A program made the position numbers and the translations under genes. A DNA stretch of 64,000 bases from Vicinamibacteraceae bacterium (lineage in GTDB: Bacteria; Acidobacteriota; Thermoanaerobaculia; Multivoradales; Multivoraceae): the NCBI GenBank assembly GCA_012270995.1, contig JAAXHG010000166.1, forward strand, positions 110,818 through 174,817, read 5' to 3'. The notes beneath the pieces are model-generated. The model was not told the DNA's origin. It worked only from the letters and a program-made list of their open reading frames with translations, and did not search any database. Positions 20,677-30,909 of the stretch are shown here, piece by piece. Positions within the stretch are counted from its first letter, which is position 1. Every line of letters starts with the position of its first letter.

Positions 20677-23600
20677 TGGCAGCCAGCTTCGATCCCATCT
20701 ACGACCCGACCTACGGCGAACTGATGGCGGTGATCCGGCGGGTGCGCGCGCGCTGGCGCATGAAGGTTGGGTTGCGCGGACTCGTCATGCTGACGTTGGC
20801 CGGGTTCGCCGCCTTCGCGATGTCCGTCTGGGGCATGGACTACTTCCTCTACAGCGAGCGGGCGGTCCAGATCTTCAGGTGGCTTACGTACGTGGCCCTG
20901 CTCGCGCTGGCCGTCCGTTTCCTGGTGGTTCCCCTGGCTCAGCGCGTATCGAAGCGACAGGTGGCGCTCTACGTCGAAGAGCACGAGCCGACGCTCAAGG
21001 CCTCGGTGCTGAGCGCGGTCGAACTCGGGCCGGTGCAGCAGGGCTCGCCCCGCGATACGGAGCGGGTCTCGCCGGAACTTCAGCGACGGGTTCTGGAAGA
21101 GGCGATCGAGCGCTGCCAGAGCAGTGGCTTCGCCACAGGAATCGAGCGCGGACCCCTGCGACGGTTCTCGGCCGCGCTCCTGGGAGTGGCCGGTGCGGGA
21201 ATGGCCGCCGTCCTGATCAGCCCCGCCTTCCTTCAGCACGGCGCGATGCTGCTCTTCGCTCCCTGGCGCGCCGAGGCGGCGGACAATCCCTACCAGTTGC
21301 GGGTGGGGCCCGGGAATCTGACCGTGGCGCGCGGTTCGGACCAGTTGATCACGGCGGCGGTCCTGGGGTTCGATCCGGACCGGGTCGAGGTGGCCCTGCG
21401 TCCGCTGGATGCGAGCGGCAACGCGCAGGGTGACTGGCAGCAGTGGCCCATGAACCGCGTCGGCGCGGAAGGCGAGGCCTCCGACGAACTCATGATCGGG
21501 GACGCGAGGGTCACCCACGACTTCATCGCGCTCAACCTGCGCGCGGACACGGACTACTACGTCGACGCGTCCGGCGTGCGCTCGCCGATCTACCGCATCC
21601 GGGTGAAGGACCTGCCCTACGTGGAGCAGATCGACCTGGAGTACAGGTTTCCCGACTACAGCGGCCTGTCCGATCAGACCGTCGAGGACGGTGGAGACAT
21701 CGTCGTACTCGAGGGCACGGAGGTCCTGTTCAGCATCCTGCCGATCTTCGCGGTCCCGCAAGGACGGCTTCTGATCGAGGGTGAGGAGCCGATCGGCCTG
21801 AGTGCCGGGGACGGAAGGATGACGGCCGCCTTCACGGTCAGCGGCAACACCTACTACCGCGTCGAGTTGATGGACGAGGACGGCCGATGGCATCGGGCCT
21901 CCGCCGAGTACATGATCACCGCGCTCGAGGATCAGCCGCCGATCGTCCGCTTTGTGAGCCCCGGCCGGGACATCCAGGTGACGCTGGTCGACGAGGTGTT
22001 CGCCCAGGTGGAGGCGGAGGACGACTACGGTGTGAGTCGCCTGGGTATCCGCTACGCGATCAACGGCGGCGAAGAGACGGCGATCAACCTCTTGGACAGC
22101 CGGTCCTCGATGAAGAAGATTAGCGCCGGCCATACGCTCTTCCTGGAGGAGATGGAACTGGCGATCGGGGATTCGGTCTCCTACTACGCCGAAGCGTGGG
22201 ATCGGAGCCGCTCGAAGCCCGTCATCAGCGACATCTTCTTCCTGGAGATCAGGCCCTTCGACCGCAACTACAGGCGGGCCGAGCAGAGTGGCGGCGGCGG
22301 TGGCGGCGGCGGCGGATTCGACAACACGCTGTCGGTACAGCAGAAGATGATCATCTCGGCCACGTTCCGCCTGGTCCGGGACGCGGAGGAGTACTCCTCC
22401 AGGGAGATGTCGGAGCACCTGACCACGGTCGCGCTGATGCAGGGGCGCCTGCGCGACCAGGTGGGCTCGCTGATCACGCGGATGGGCAACCGCGGCCAGT
22501 CGCTGCTCGGAGACGAGGAGTTCTCCAGGATCATCGAATTCCTGCAGCAGGCCAGCACCGAGATGGCCGCCGCCAAGAGGGAACTGGAGGCGGAACGGCC
22601 CGATGAGGCGACGACGGTGGAGAAGCAGGCCCTGGCGTCCCTGCAGCGGGCGGAATCGGCGTTTCGCGAGCTGACGGTCTCATTCCAGCAGGGCGGCGGC
22701 GGTGGCGGCGGCGGCAACCAGCAGTTGTCGGAGGACCTTGCCGACCTGTTCGAACTGGAACTCGACAAGCTCCGCAACCAGTACGAGACCGTGCAGCGAG
22801 GCGCCGCCGAGCAGACGCAAGCCGAGATCGACGCGCTGATGCAGAAGCTGCGCGAGTTGGCGCGGCGCCAGCAGCGCGAGAACGAACGCCAGAACCGGCT
22901 GCGCGGTCGCCAGCAGCAGGGCGGCGGCGGTGGTGGAAGTCAGCAGCAACTGATCGATGAAACCGAGGAGCTTGCGAGGCGCCTGGAGCGGCTGGCGCGC
23001 GAGCAGCAGCGTTCGGAACTACGGCAGACGACCCAGGCGCTCCGCGAGGCGGTCGAGCAGATGAAGCGCTCACAGGCCGGTTCCTCGGGCTCCGAGTCGA
23101 GCGCCGGGGCGCAGGGGATCGCGGCGCTGGACAAGCTGCGCGACGCGCGCCGGCTGCTGGACCGCGACCGCCGGCAGCAGCTCGGCCGGGACCTGGAGGA
23201 ACTGGAGCAACGGGCCCAGCGCGTCTCGGACATGCAGCGTCGGATCGAGGAGCAGGTCGAGGACCTGGCCGGTCAGGAAGGCGAAGACGGCCGGAGGCGA
23301 AGCGACCTGACGGCGCGGGAGCGCTCGGAGTCGATCGAGCGGATCATGGAGCGCAAGGACCGGTTGACCGACGAGGTCGCGGGTCTGGAGGCCCAACTCA
23401 ACCGGATGACGAGGAGTGCCCGCGAGGAACAGCCGGAGGCGGCCCGCAAGCTGCAGGCGTCGGCCGAGGTGATTCGGGACGAGCAGTTGAAGGAGAAGAT
23501 CCGCTACTCCAAGGGGGTGCTGGCGGGGCGCGATGCGGAGTTCGCCCGCCTGTTCGAAGGTCAGATCCGCCAGGACATCGACGAGGTGATGGAGCGGATC

Positions 23601-24278
23601 GCCGAAGCGCAGGCGAGCGTCGGCGAAGGGGGCGGCGGCCGCCAGGATCGGATGCTCGAACAGACCCGCGACCTGGTGGAGAACGTGTCTTCCCTCGAGG
23701 CCCGTCTGCGCGACCGGGCCGAGGCCGACGCCAGACTCAGCCAGCGCCCCGGTCAGCGCGGCGAGCAGCAGCGCGGCGAACAGCAGGGCGGCGAGCAGCA
23801 GGGCGGCAACCAGCAGGGCGGCGCCACGGAGCGCGGCGGCGCTCGCAACCTCGAGGGCGACGGCAGGAACTGGGGTCGGCCCGGCCAGTACGGATCCAGT
23901 TCGGGCGGCTGGTACCAGCCCGGCGTCTTCACCGGCGAAGACCTGCGCCAGTTCCAGCGGGAGCTGGAGCAGCGGCGCTCCGACCTGGAGGCGCTGAGGG
24001 GCGACCTCCGACGCGAGCGCATGGACACCGCGGACCTGGATCAGCTCCTGCGCCAGATGGGCGATCTGAGCCTGCTCGGCCTCAACAAGGATCCCCTGGC
24101 CCTCGAGTCGCTGCGCCGCGACATCGTCGAGGGACTCCGTCAGTTCGAGTATCGACTGTGGCGTGAACTGCGGGGAGCCGACACCGAACGGGTCTACCTC
24201 GGCAACTCCGACCAGGTGCCGCCGGGCTATCGCGAACTCGTAGACGAGTACTTTCGCAAGCTGGCCAGCGAGAGCTGA
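20676..24278 (+). CDS. DUF4175-like large membrane protein with coiled-coil and Gly/Gln-rich regions
   Basis: ATG overlaps upstream TGA. N-terminal TM pair, LFAPWRAEAADNPYQLRVGPGNLTVARGSDQLITAAVLGF, QIDLEYRFPDYSGL, long coiled coil, poly-Gly and RGEQQ repeats. Confidence 0.75.
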   Translation: MAASFDPIYDPTYGELMAVIRRVRARWRMKVGLRGLVMLTLAGFAAFAMSVWGMDYFLYSERAVQIFRWLTYVALLALAVRFLVVPLAQRVSKRQVALYVEEHEPTLKASVLSAVELGPVQQGSPRDTERVSPELQRRVLEEAIERCQSSGFATGIERGPLRRFSAALLGVAGAGMAAVLISPAFLQHGAMLLFAPWRAEAADNPYQLRVGPGNLTVARGSDQLITAAVLGFDPDRVEVALRPLDASGNAQGDWQQWPMNRVGAEGEASDELMIGDARVTHDFIALNLRADTDYYVDASGVRSPIYRIRVKDLPYVEQIDLEYRFPDYSGLSDQTVEDGGDIVVLEGTEVLFSILPIFAVPQGRLLIEGEEPIGLSAGDGRMTAAFTVSGNTYYRVELMDEDGRWHRASAEYMITALEDQPPIVRFVSPGRDIQVTLVDEVFAQVEAEDDYGVSRLGIRYAINGGEETAINLLDSRSSMKKISAGHTLFLEEMELAIGDSVSYYAEAWDRSRSKPVISDIFFLEIRPFDRNYRRAEQSGGGGGGGGGFDNTLSVQQKMIISATFRLVRDAEEYSSREMSEHLTTVALMQGRLRDQVGSLITRMGNRGQSLLGDEEFSRIIEFLQQASTEMAAAKRELEAERPDEATTVEKQALASLQRAESAFRELTVSFQQGGGGGGGGNQQLSEDLADLFELELDKLRNQYETVQRGAAEQTQAEIDALMQKLRELARRQQRENERQNRLRGRQQQGGGGGGSQQQLIDETEELARRLERLAREQQRSELRQTTQALREAVEQMKRSQAGSSGSESSAGAQGIAALDKLRDARRLLDRDRRQQLGRDLEELEQRAQRVSDMQRRIEEQVEDLAGQEGEDGRRRSDLTARERSESIERIMERKDRLTDEVAGLEAQLNRMTRSAREEQPEAARKLQASAEVIRDEQLKEKIRYSKGVLAGRDAEFARLFEGQIRQDIDEVMERIAEAQASVGEGGGGRQDRMLEQTRDLVENVSSLEARLRDRAEADARLSQRPGQRGEQQRGEQQGGEQQGGNQQGGATERGGARNLEGDGRNWGRPGQYGSSSGGWYQPGVFTGEDLRQFQRELEQRRSDLEALRGDLRRERMDTADLDQLLRQMGDLSLLGLNKDPLALESLRRDIVEGLRQFEYRLWRELRGADTERVYLGNSDQVPPGYRELVDEYFRKLASES
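23754..23822 (+). repeat. 15-bp in-frame tandem repeat (~4.6 units, CAGsGCGGCrAvCAG) in the DUF4175-like gene
   Basis: Units CAGCGCGGCGAGCAG, CAGCGCGGCGAACAG, CAGGGCGGCGAGCAG, CAGGGCGGCAACCAG, CAGGGCGGC read directly; encode QRGEQ/QGGEQ/QGGNQ. Confidence 0.9.
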
Positions 24279-24303
24279 AGCAGCCTCCTGGCCATCTGCG
24301 CGG

Positions 24304-25530
24304 TCAACTCCCCGTCGGGATGTCGCTGTACGGGACGTCGCGGTCGACGCGGATCTCGCCGGGGAGGCCGAGGACGCGTTCGGCGATGATGTTGCGCAGG
24401 ATCTCGTCCGTGCCGCCGGCGATGCGGAGGCCGGGGCTGTAGAGGAAGGACTGCTGGAACAGGGCGTCGGAGGGCATCAGGGAGGGGTCCGTGATGACGC
24501 CGCCCATGTCCATCAGGTCGGCTCCGAACGAGGAGACACTCTGCAGCTTGGGGGCGGAGACGACCTTGCCGATCGAGTTCTCGGGTCCCGGCACCTTGCC
24601 CTGGGAGAGGGCCGTCATCGTGCGCGCCTTCGTGTGCTTCATGCCCATCGCCTCGACGTACCAGTCGGCGATCTTCTCGCGAACCGACGAGTCCTCGAGT
24701 GCGGGCCGGCCGTCGAGTTTGCAGGCGGCGGCGAGCTTCATCACCTCGCGGAAGTCCGGCGGCGGCGCGTCGCCGACGGCGAGGCGCTCGTTCATCAGGG
24801 TCGTGATCGCCACCTGCCAGCCTTCGCCGATCGCGCCGAGGCGCTGGCTGTCCGGCACGCGGACGTTCGTGAAGAAGACCTCGTTGAAGTTGGACCCGCC
24901 GTTGATCTGCTTGATCGGCTTGATGTCGATTCCGGGGGACTTCATGTCGATGAAGAAGAAGGTCAGGCCCTTGTGCTTCGGAAGCGACGAATCGTGGCGC
25001 GCGACCAGGATGCCCCAGTCGGAGTAGTGGGCCCCGGAGGTCCAGACCTTCTGGCCGTTGACCACCCAGTCGTCGCCGTCGCGGTGGCAGCGGGTGCGCA
25101 GCCCGGCGACGTCGGACCCTGCCGCGGGCTCCGAGAACAACTGGCACCAGACCTCTTCGCCGCGGATCAGCGGCGGAATGAAGCGGGCCTGTTGCTCCTG
25201 GGTCGCGTACTGCGCCATGACCGGGCCGCACATGCCGAGACCGATGCTGAAGAAGCCGGTCGGGACGTCGAAGTTCGCCTCTTCCTGGTCGTAGATGATC
25301 GTCTCGATCATCGGCCGGTCCTGGCCGCCATGCGCAACCGGCCAGTGGCGGCAGGCGTAGCCGGCGTCCGCCTTCTTGGCCTGCCACGCCTTGGCGAGTT
25401 TCAGGCCCTCCTCGGCGTCGAGGCGGCGGTTGACGCTGGGGCGGTCCTTGCGCGGTTCCGCGTTGGCGCCGAGCCAGGCGCGGACCTCCGCGCGGTACGC
25501 GGCCTGTTCGGGAGTGTCGTTGAAGTCCAT
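24304..25530 (-). CDS. Acyl-CoA dehydrogenase
   Basis: MDFNDTPEQAAYRAEVRAWLGANAEP...QLFSEPAAGSDVAGLRTRCHRDGDDWVVNGQKVWTSGAHYSDWGILVAR...GGTDEILRNIIAERVLGLPGE. ATG overlaps the upstream gene's stop. Confidence 0.92.
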   Translation of the reverse strand: MDFNDTPEQAAYRAEVRAWLGANAEPRKDRPSVNRRLDAEEGLKLAKAWQAKKADAGYACRHWPVAHGGQDRPMIETIIYDQEEANFDVPTGFFSIGLGMCGPVMAQYATQEQQARFIPPLIRGEEVWCQLFSEPAAGSDVAGLRTRCHRDGDDWVVNGQKVWTSGAHYSDWGILVARHDSSLPKHKGLTFFFIDMKSPGIDIKPIKQINGGSNFNEVFFTNVRVPDSQRLGAIGEGWQVAITTLMNERLAVGDAPPPDFREVMKLAAACKLDGRPALEDSSVREKIADWYVEAMGMKHTKARTMTALSQGKVPGPENSIGKVVSAPKLQSVSSFGADLMDMGGVITDPSLMPSDALFQQSFLYSPGLRIAGGTDEILRNIIAERVLGLPGEIRVDRDVPYSDIPTGS

Positions 25531-26645
25531 CAGGCGGCCTCCTGCCGTTCCAGACCGGAGATCAACCGGTCCTTCCACACCCTCTCGCTGCCGATGCTGA
25601 GCGCGAGCAGCTTGGAGCGGCGGTAGTAGAGGTGGCAATCGGACTCCCAGGTGAAGCCGATGCCGCCGTGGGTCTGGATGTTCTCCTTCGAGGCGAAGTG
25701 GAAGGCCTGGGTGGCGGCGACACGGGCCGCGGCGGCCGCGACCGGCAGTTCGGGCGCGTCGGTCGACAGCGCCCAGGCGCCGTAGTAGCAGTTCGCCCGG
25801 GCGAGTTCGTTCTTGATGTACATGTCGGCGAGCTTGTGCTTGATCGCCTGGAAGGAGCCGATCGGCCGGCCGAAGGCGTAGCGGCCCTTCGCGTAGCCGA
25901 TCGCCATCTGGAGGCAGGCGTCGGCGCCGCCGAGCTGCTCCATGGCGAACAGGACCGCGGCGCGGTCGAACACGGCGTCCTTGACCGCCCAGCCCTGGCC
26001 GGCTCCACCGAGCAACTCCGCCTCGGCGCCGTCGAAGGTGATCCTGGCGTGGGAGCGGGAGGGGTCGAGAGTGTCGACCGGCTCGCGGGAGACACCTTCG
26101 GAAGCGAGGTCGACGACCGCCAGCGAGACGCCTTCTCCGTCCCTGGCGACGACGACGCAAAGGTCGGCCACGTCGCCGTCGGGCACCGGCATCTTCGTGC
26201 CGGACAGCCGGCCGTCCCTGAGGGTCGCCTGGAGGTTCGCCGCCGTGGCCTGCCCCGGGCCTTCGGAGAGGGCGAACGTGCCGATGCTCTCACCCGAGGC
26301 GAGCCCGGGCAGCAGTCTCTCCTTCTGCACTTCCGAGCCGCCCTGGAGAATCGCTTCGGCGGCGAGGTAGACGGACGACGAGAAGGGGATCGGCGCGATC
26401 GCGCGGCCCATTTCCTCGGCCACGACGCAGAGTTCGAGATAGCCGAAGCCGATGCCGCCGTACTCCTCGGGGATCGCGATTCCGGGAGACTCGTTGGCGC
26501 AGATCTGACGCCACAGATCGCGGGCGAAGGGTTCGTCCACATCTTCCAGCACCCGCCGGGGCACGGTCGTGTCGCAGGCCGCCCGCAGGAAGTCGCGCGT
26601 CTGCTGTTTCAGTGCCTTCTGGGCATCCGAGAAATCGAAGTTCAT
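25530..26645 (-). CDS. Acyl-CoA dehydrogenase
   Basis: MNFDFSDAQKALKQQTRDFLRAACD...IAIPEEYGGIGFGYLELCVVAEEMGRA...RYAFGRPIGSFQAIKHKLADMYIKNELAR...THGGIGFTWESDCHLYYRRSK. Confidence 0.92.
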   Translation of the reverse strand: MNFDFSDAQKALKQQTRDFLRAACDTTVPRRVLEDVDEPFARDLWRQICANESPGIAIPEEYGGIGFGYLELCVVAEEMGRAIAPIPFSSSVYLAAEAILQGGSEVQKERLLPGLASGESIGTFALSEGPGQATAANLQATLRDGRLSGTKMPVPDGDVADLCVVVARDGEGVSLAVVDLASEGVSREPVDTLDPSRSHARITFDGAEAELLGGAGQGWAVKDAVFDRAAVLFAMEQLGGADACLQMAIGYAKGRYAFGRPIGSFQAIKHKLADMYIKNELARANCYYGAWALSTDAPELPVAAAAARVAATQAFHFASKENIQTHGGIGFTWESDCHLYYRRSKLLALSIGSERVWKDRLISGLERQEAA

Positions 26646-26721
26646 TGCTGCTCCTGGTCGGTTTCGGACGCGGAGTGTAGCAAGGGAGAACGAGGCCGGT
26701 CGCCCTCTCGCCGAACCTCGT

Positions 26722-27474
26722 TCAGACCCGGTAAGTCCGGCCCTCCACGGCGGCCTCGATCTCAAGGTCGGAGCGTTCGAGCATGTCGTCGCCGAGGTGT
26801 GTGAGCAGCATCCGGCCGCAGTCCAGACGACGTCTTTGAGCGAGCAGCTCGACGTAGTTCAGGTGGTTCGGCACCGGCCGGTCGTAGAAGTTGCACTCGC
26901 AGATGAAGAGGTCCGCGCCCGCGGCCGCGTCGATCAGAGCTTCGGTCCACTCGGTGTCGCCGGAGAACGTGAGCGTTCGGCCGCCGTACTCGACACGGAG
27001 TGCATAGCTCGGCGCGCCGGACGGATGGACGACCTCGAACGGGATCACCCGCAGCCCGTTGATCGAGACGGACTCGCGCTCGTGAAGTTCGACGATCTCG
27101 AGTTCGAACGCCAGCTCGCGCCTCGAGGATCCGGGGTAGAGAGCCTCCGCCGCCTGGCGGAATCTCTCCCGCAGCCCCGGGGGCCCCGCCAGGGTCAGCG
27201 GCGTCGTGCGGCGTGCCCGGTAGTGAGCGTCGCTCAGCAGGAAGGGCAGACCGCCGAAGTGATCCCCGTGCAGGTGGGTGATGAGGATCGTGCGGATCGC
27301 CGCAGGTTCGATCCCGCGAGCCTTCATCGCGGTCAGCGACGTGGCGCCGCAGTCGAGCAGGGTCGGAGAGAGCGCGCCGTCGTTCGTTTCACCGCTCAGG
27401 AGGAAGCAGGTGTGCAGGCGGCCGCCGCTGCTGAAGGCGTCGCCGCATCCTAGGACCTGGAGCTGGAACGTCAT
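26722..27474 (-). CDS. MBL-fold metallo-hydrolase (RNase Z-like)
   Basis: ILITHLHGDHFGGLPFLLSDA...YGGRTLTFSGDTEWTEALID...LLTHLGDDMLER. Confidence 0.88.
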   Translation of the reverse strand: MTFQLQVLGCGDAFSSGGRLHTCFLLSGETNDGALSPTLLDCGATSLTAMKARGIEPAAIRTILITHLHGDHFGGLPFLLSDAHYRARRTTPLTLAGPPGLRERFRQAAEALYPGSSRRELAFELEIVELHERESVSINGLRVIPFEVVHPSGAPSYALRVEYGGRTLTFSGDTEWTEALIDAAAGADLFICECNFYDRPVPNHLNYVELLAQRRRLDCGRMLLTHLGDDMLERSDLEIEAAVEGRTYRV

Positions 27475-27622
27475 CCGGAGGTGAAGATGTTCGGAGGGAC
27501 GGCGTCGCGGCCATGGCCGTGCCCGCGGCCGGACGGCATGATAGAGCACCCGGCGGGGAACAGGATGGCGCGTGGGGGCAGCGGCCCGAACAGCGCTTCG
27601 TCGAAACAGGAAGGAGAGGTAC

Positions 27623-28414
27623 ATGGGAGGCCATACGAACTTCGAGACGATCCGGGTTGAGAAGGACGGCAACCTCGGGTTCCTGACCCTCGCGCGGCCG
27701 GAGCGGCTGAACGCCGTGGACGCGACGATGCTGCGCGAGCTGGCTCTTGCCGCGCCCTGGTTCGACGATCAGAGCGAGATCGACGTGGTCGTGCTGCGTG
27801 GCGAAGGGCGGGCGTTCTGCGCCGGGGCCGACCTCAAGGCGATGGGCGGTGCTTCGGAGATGAACTGGCGCCAGCGCCGCGAGGCGGGCCAGCTCGGCCG
27901 CCGGGCGATGGACGCGCTGGAGCAGATGCGGGCGCTGACCGTGTCCCAGGTCCAGGGGTACGCGGTCGGCGGTGGCTTTCTGCTGATGGCGGCTTGCGAC
28001 CTGCGCGTGGTCGCCGAGGACGCCGTGTTCTTCATCCCCGAGGTCGAACTGGGGCTTCCGCTGGCCTGGGGCGGGGTGCCGCGGATGGTGCGCGAGCTCG
28101 GCCCTGCCCTGACCAAGGAGCTGATCATCACCTGCCGCCGCTTCGGTCCGGCCGAGGTGGCGTCGATGGTCAACCGGATCGTGCCGCCGGACCGGTTGGA
28201 AGAGACGACTCTGGAACTCGCCCGGATGCTTGCCGGGATGCCGACCGTCCCGGCCGCGATCACGAAGGAGCATGTGAACGCGGTCACCCGCTCGATGGCC
28301 GGCGCCACCGACTTCGCCGACGGCGACACCCTGCAGTGGGTGAGGGGCGATGCCGAGTCGGAGGCGGCCCGTCTGCGTTACACGGAGCGCACACTCGGCG
28401 GCAAGAGCGGCTGA
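27623..28414 (+). CDS. Enoyl-CoA hydratase/isomerase family protein
   Basis: ATG at 27623. LTLARPERLNAVDATMLREL...VVLRGEGRAFCAGADLKAMGG...VQGYAVGGGFLLMAACDLRVVAEDAVFFIPEVELGL. Confidence 0.92.
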   Translation: MGGHTNFETIRVEKDGNLGFLTLARPERLNAVDATMLRELALAAPWFDDQSEIDVVVLRGEGRAFCAGADLKAMGGASEMNWRQRREAGQLGRRAMDALEQMRALTVSQVQGYAVGGGFLLMAACDLRVVAEDAVFFIPEVELGLPLAWGGVPRMVRELGPALTKELIITCRRFGPAEVASMVNRIVPPDRLEETTLELARMLAGMPTVPAAITKEHVNAVTRSMAGATDFADGDTLQWVRGDAESEAARLRYTERTLGGKSG

Positions 28415-28438
28415 GGAGAGTCCGCCGCCTTTGCCGGC

Positions 28439-29767
28439 TCAGTCGGCCGGCGTCTTGTGGACCTGGCCGACCCGCATGACGAAGCGGACGTCCTGAAGCC
28501 GGGTCACGTCCGCGATCGGGTCGCCCTCCACCGCGATCAGGTCGGCCGCCTTGCCGGCCGTGATCGAGCCGGTCTCCTCCCAGATGTCGAGCAGCTTCGC
28601 GGTGACGACCGTGGCCGACTGGATCGCCGTCATGGGCGCCATGCCGCCTTCGACCATGTAGAGGAACTCCTGGGCGTTGCTGCCGTGGGGGCAGACGCCG
28701 CAGTCCGTGCCGAAAGCGATCGGCACGCCCGCCCGGTGGGCCTTGGCGAAGGTGTCCTGGATCACCGGCCCGATGGCGGCCGCCTTGGGTCGGATGATCT
28801 CAGGGAAGTAGCCGGGGATCGCCGCCTTCTCGGCCACGAAGTTGCCCGCCGAGATGGTGGGCACGAAGTAGGTGCCGTGCTCCTTCATCAGCTCGAACGC
28901 TTCCTCGTCCATGTAGGTGCCGTGCTCGATGGTCGTGACGCCGGCCCGGATCGCCCGCTTCATGCCTTCGGCCCCGTGGGCGTGGGCGGCGACCATGAAG
29001 CCGTAGTCGTCCGCCGTGTCGACGATGGCCCGTATCTCCTCCTCCGTGAACTGCGGGTTCTGGCCGCTCTTGGCCAGACTGAGGACGCCGCCGGTGGCCG
29101 TGATCTTGATCAGGTCCGCGCCCTCCTTGTAGCGCTGGCGGACCGCCTTGCGGGCGTCCTCGATGCCGTTGACGATGCCCTGCCTGGGTCCCGGGTCGCC
29201 CTGCAGGTCGGGCCTCATGCCGTTCGTCCGGTCGCCGTGACCGCCGGTGGTCGCGAGTGAAGCCGTGGCCGCGAAGATGCGTGGCCCGGGCATGTCGCCC
29301 CGGTTGATCGCGTTCCGCACCGCCAGGATCGCCGTCGTTTCGCCGCCCACGTCGCGGACGGTGGTGAAGCCGGCGAGCAGCGTCCGCTTCGCGTAGATCA
29401 GCCCCTTGACCGTCATATCGGCCGGGGTCTCCTGGAAGCGCTCGAGGTAGGAGGCGGCGCCGGCCTGCTGCGAGGTCAGGTGGACGTGCATGTCCATCAG
29501 GCCGGGCAGGACGGTGTGGCCGGACAGGTCGATCAAGGTGTCGCCGTCTTCCGGATCGGCGAGTCCCTCCGCGACGGCCGTAATCGCCTCGCCCTCGACG
29601 ACGATCGTGTGCCTGCCGAGGACCTCGCCGGCTTCGACGTCGACCAGGGCGCCGGCGTGGATGACGGTGCGACCGTCGGCGGCGAGAGTGGTCGTCGTAG
29701 CGAACAGGAGGAGCGCAGCCACGGAGAGGAAAGCAGCTACGCGGGATAGGGCGAAACGGTTCGTCAT
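28439..29767 (-). CDS. Exported amidohydrolase-family protein
   Basis: ATG at 29767. Signal peptide, [26 protein letters not shown]...[32 protein letters not shown]...[20 protein letters not shown]. Confidence 0.92.
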   Translation of the reverse strand: MTNRFALSRVAAFLSVAALLLFATTTTLAADGRTVIHAGALVDVEAGEVLGRHTIVVEGEAITAVAEGLADPEDGDTLIDLSGHTVLPGLMDMHVHLTSQQAGAASYLERFQETPADMTVKGLIYAKRTLLAGFTTVRDVGGETTAILAVRNAINRGDMPGPRIFAATASLATTGGHGDRTNGMRPDLQGDPGPRQGIVNGIEDARKAVRQRYKEGADLIKITATGGVLSLAKSGQNPQFTEEEIRAIVDTADDYGFMVAAHAHGAEGMKRAIRAGVTTIEHGTYMDEEAFELMKEHGTYFVPTISAGNFVAEKAAIPGYFPEIIRPKAAAIGPVIQDTFAKAHRAGVPIAFGTDCGVCPHGSNAQEFLYMVEGGMAPMTAIQSATVVTAKLLDIWEETGSITAGKAADLIAVEGDPIADVTRLQDVRFVMRVGQVHKTPAD

Positions 29768-29834
29768 CGTCGGGAACCTCCGTTGATCTGGAAGCGGGAA
29801 GGGGCCGCGACTGTAGCGCAGCACGGGGCGGCAG

Positions 29835-30743
29835 CTATCGCTGGCCGGACGTGTCCGGACGTGTCGTGCCGAACCGGCTGATGGTCCAGGTCAGAACGAA
29901 GCCTGCGGCGGCGAGCCCCAAGGCCGATACGGCCTGTAGCGGTGCGGGGGAAGCCGGGTCCTCGAAGGGCCAGAGGCCGACGACAGCGCCCAGGAGGAGC
30001 CCCATCAGCACTCCCAGCGTCGCCTGTCGGAAACGTCGCAGGGCGAACCGCACGGCGTTGCTGATGACCGTTGCGCCAACGGCGATACCCACAAGTACCG
30101 GCAGCAGGACGACTGTCGCTTCGGCGATCGGCCGGATGTCCAGACCGCTGAGTCCCTCGAGCACCTGGTCGATGGCGCCGAGGATCGGCTCGTACTGGCC
30201 GAGGGCCACGAGCAGGTAGGCGCCGCTCACACCTGGCAGGATCATCGCGGCGGCCCCGGCCGCTCCAGCGACCGCGAGCAGGAACGGCCCGCTGCTGGTC
30301 GATCCCGTCGCAGTGGGGCCGCTTTGGAGCAGGGCGAGCCCGACCAGGGCGGCGAAGCCGCCGGCCGCGCCGCCCCAGAACGTACCGCCAGCCGGTTGAG
30401 CGAGACGCCAGACCAGCGGCAAGCCGCCTAGGGTCAGGCCGATGAAGGCGCTGTAGGTGATCGAGCGGTGATGCACCACGAGATCGCGCAGGGCGCCCGC
30501 CAGGAGGAGGATCGCCAGGCCGCCGGACGCGGCGACCACTGCCAGCAGCAGCAGCGGCTGAAGCCGCAGGCGCAACCGGGTCGTGTCCGCCACCGCCTCG
30601 ATGAAGCGTGGGTAGATGCCGACCGCGAGCAGCATGGTGCCGCCGCTGATTCCCGGCACCAGGTTGGCGAGACCCATCAGGACGCCGCCCGCGACCGCGC
30701 GAGGCGCCCAGGAGACGACGGAGTTCTTCTGACTGCTGGCCAT
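29835..30743 (-). CDS. DUF368 domain-containing membrane protein
   Basis: ATG at 30743. [41 protein letters not shown]...[29 protein letters not shown]. Confidence 0.88.
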   Translation of the reverse strand: MASSQKNSVVSWAPRAVAGGVLMGLANLVPGISGGTMLLAVGIYPRFIEAVADTTRLRLRLQPLLLLAVVAASGGLAILLLAGALRDLVVHHRSITYSAFIGLTLGGLPLVWRLAQPAGGTFWGGAAGGFAALVGLALLQSGPTATGSTSSGPFLLAVAGAAGAAAMILPGVSGAYLLVALGQYEPILGAIDQVLEGLSGLDIRPIAEATVVLLPVLVGIAVGATVISNAVRFALRRFRQATLGVLMGLLLGAVVGLWPFEDPASPAPLQAVSALGLAAAGFVLTWTISRFGTTRPDTSGQR

Positions 30744-30909
30744 CCGGACGGAGTCTAAGGGCGCTTGGCGATCCAGGAGGCTGCGCGACGGAAACGACAC
30801 GAAGTGAGTTCTGTCGCGAAGCCTCCTGGTGAGGTGGGGGCTGGGGCCAGACAGCGAGTCCGCGAGCGGTTTGGCGGCGCTGGCGCCCGATTGGTCTAGC
30901 GTTGCGGCC

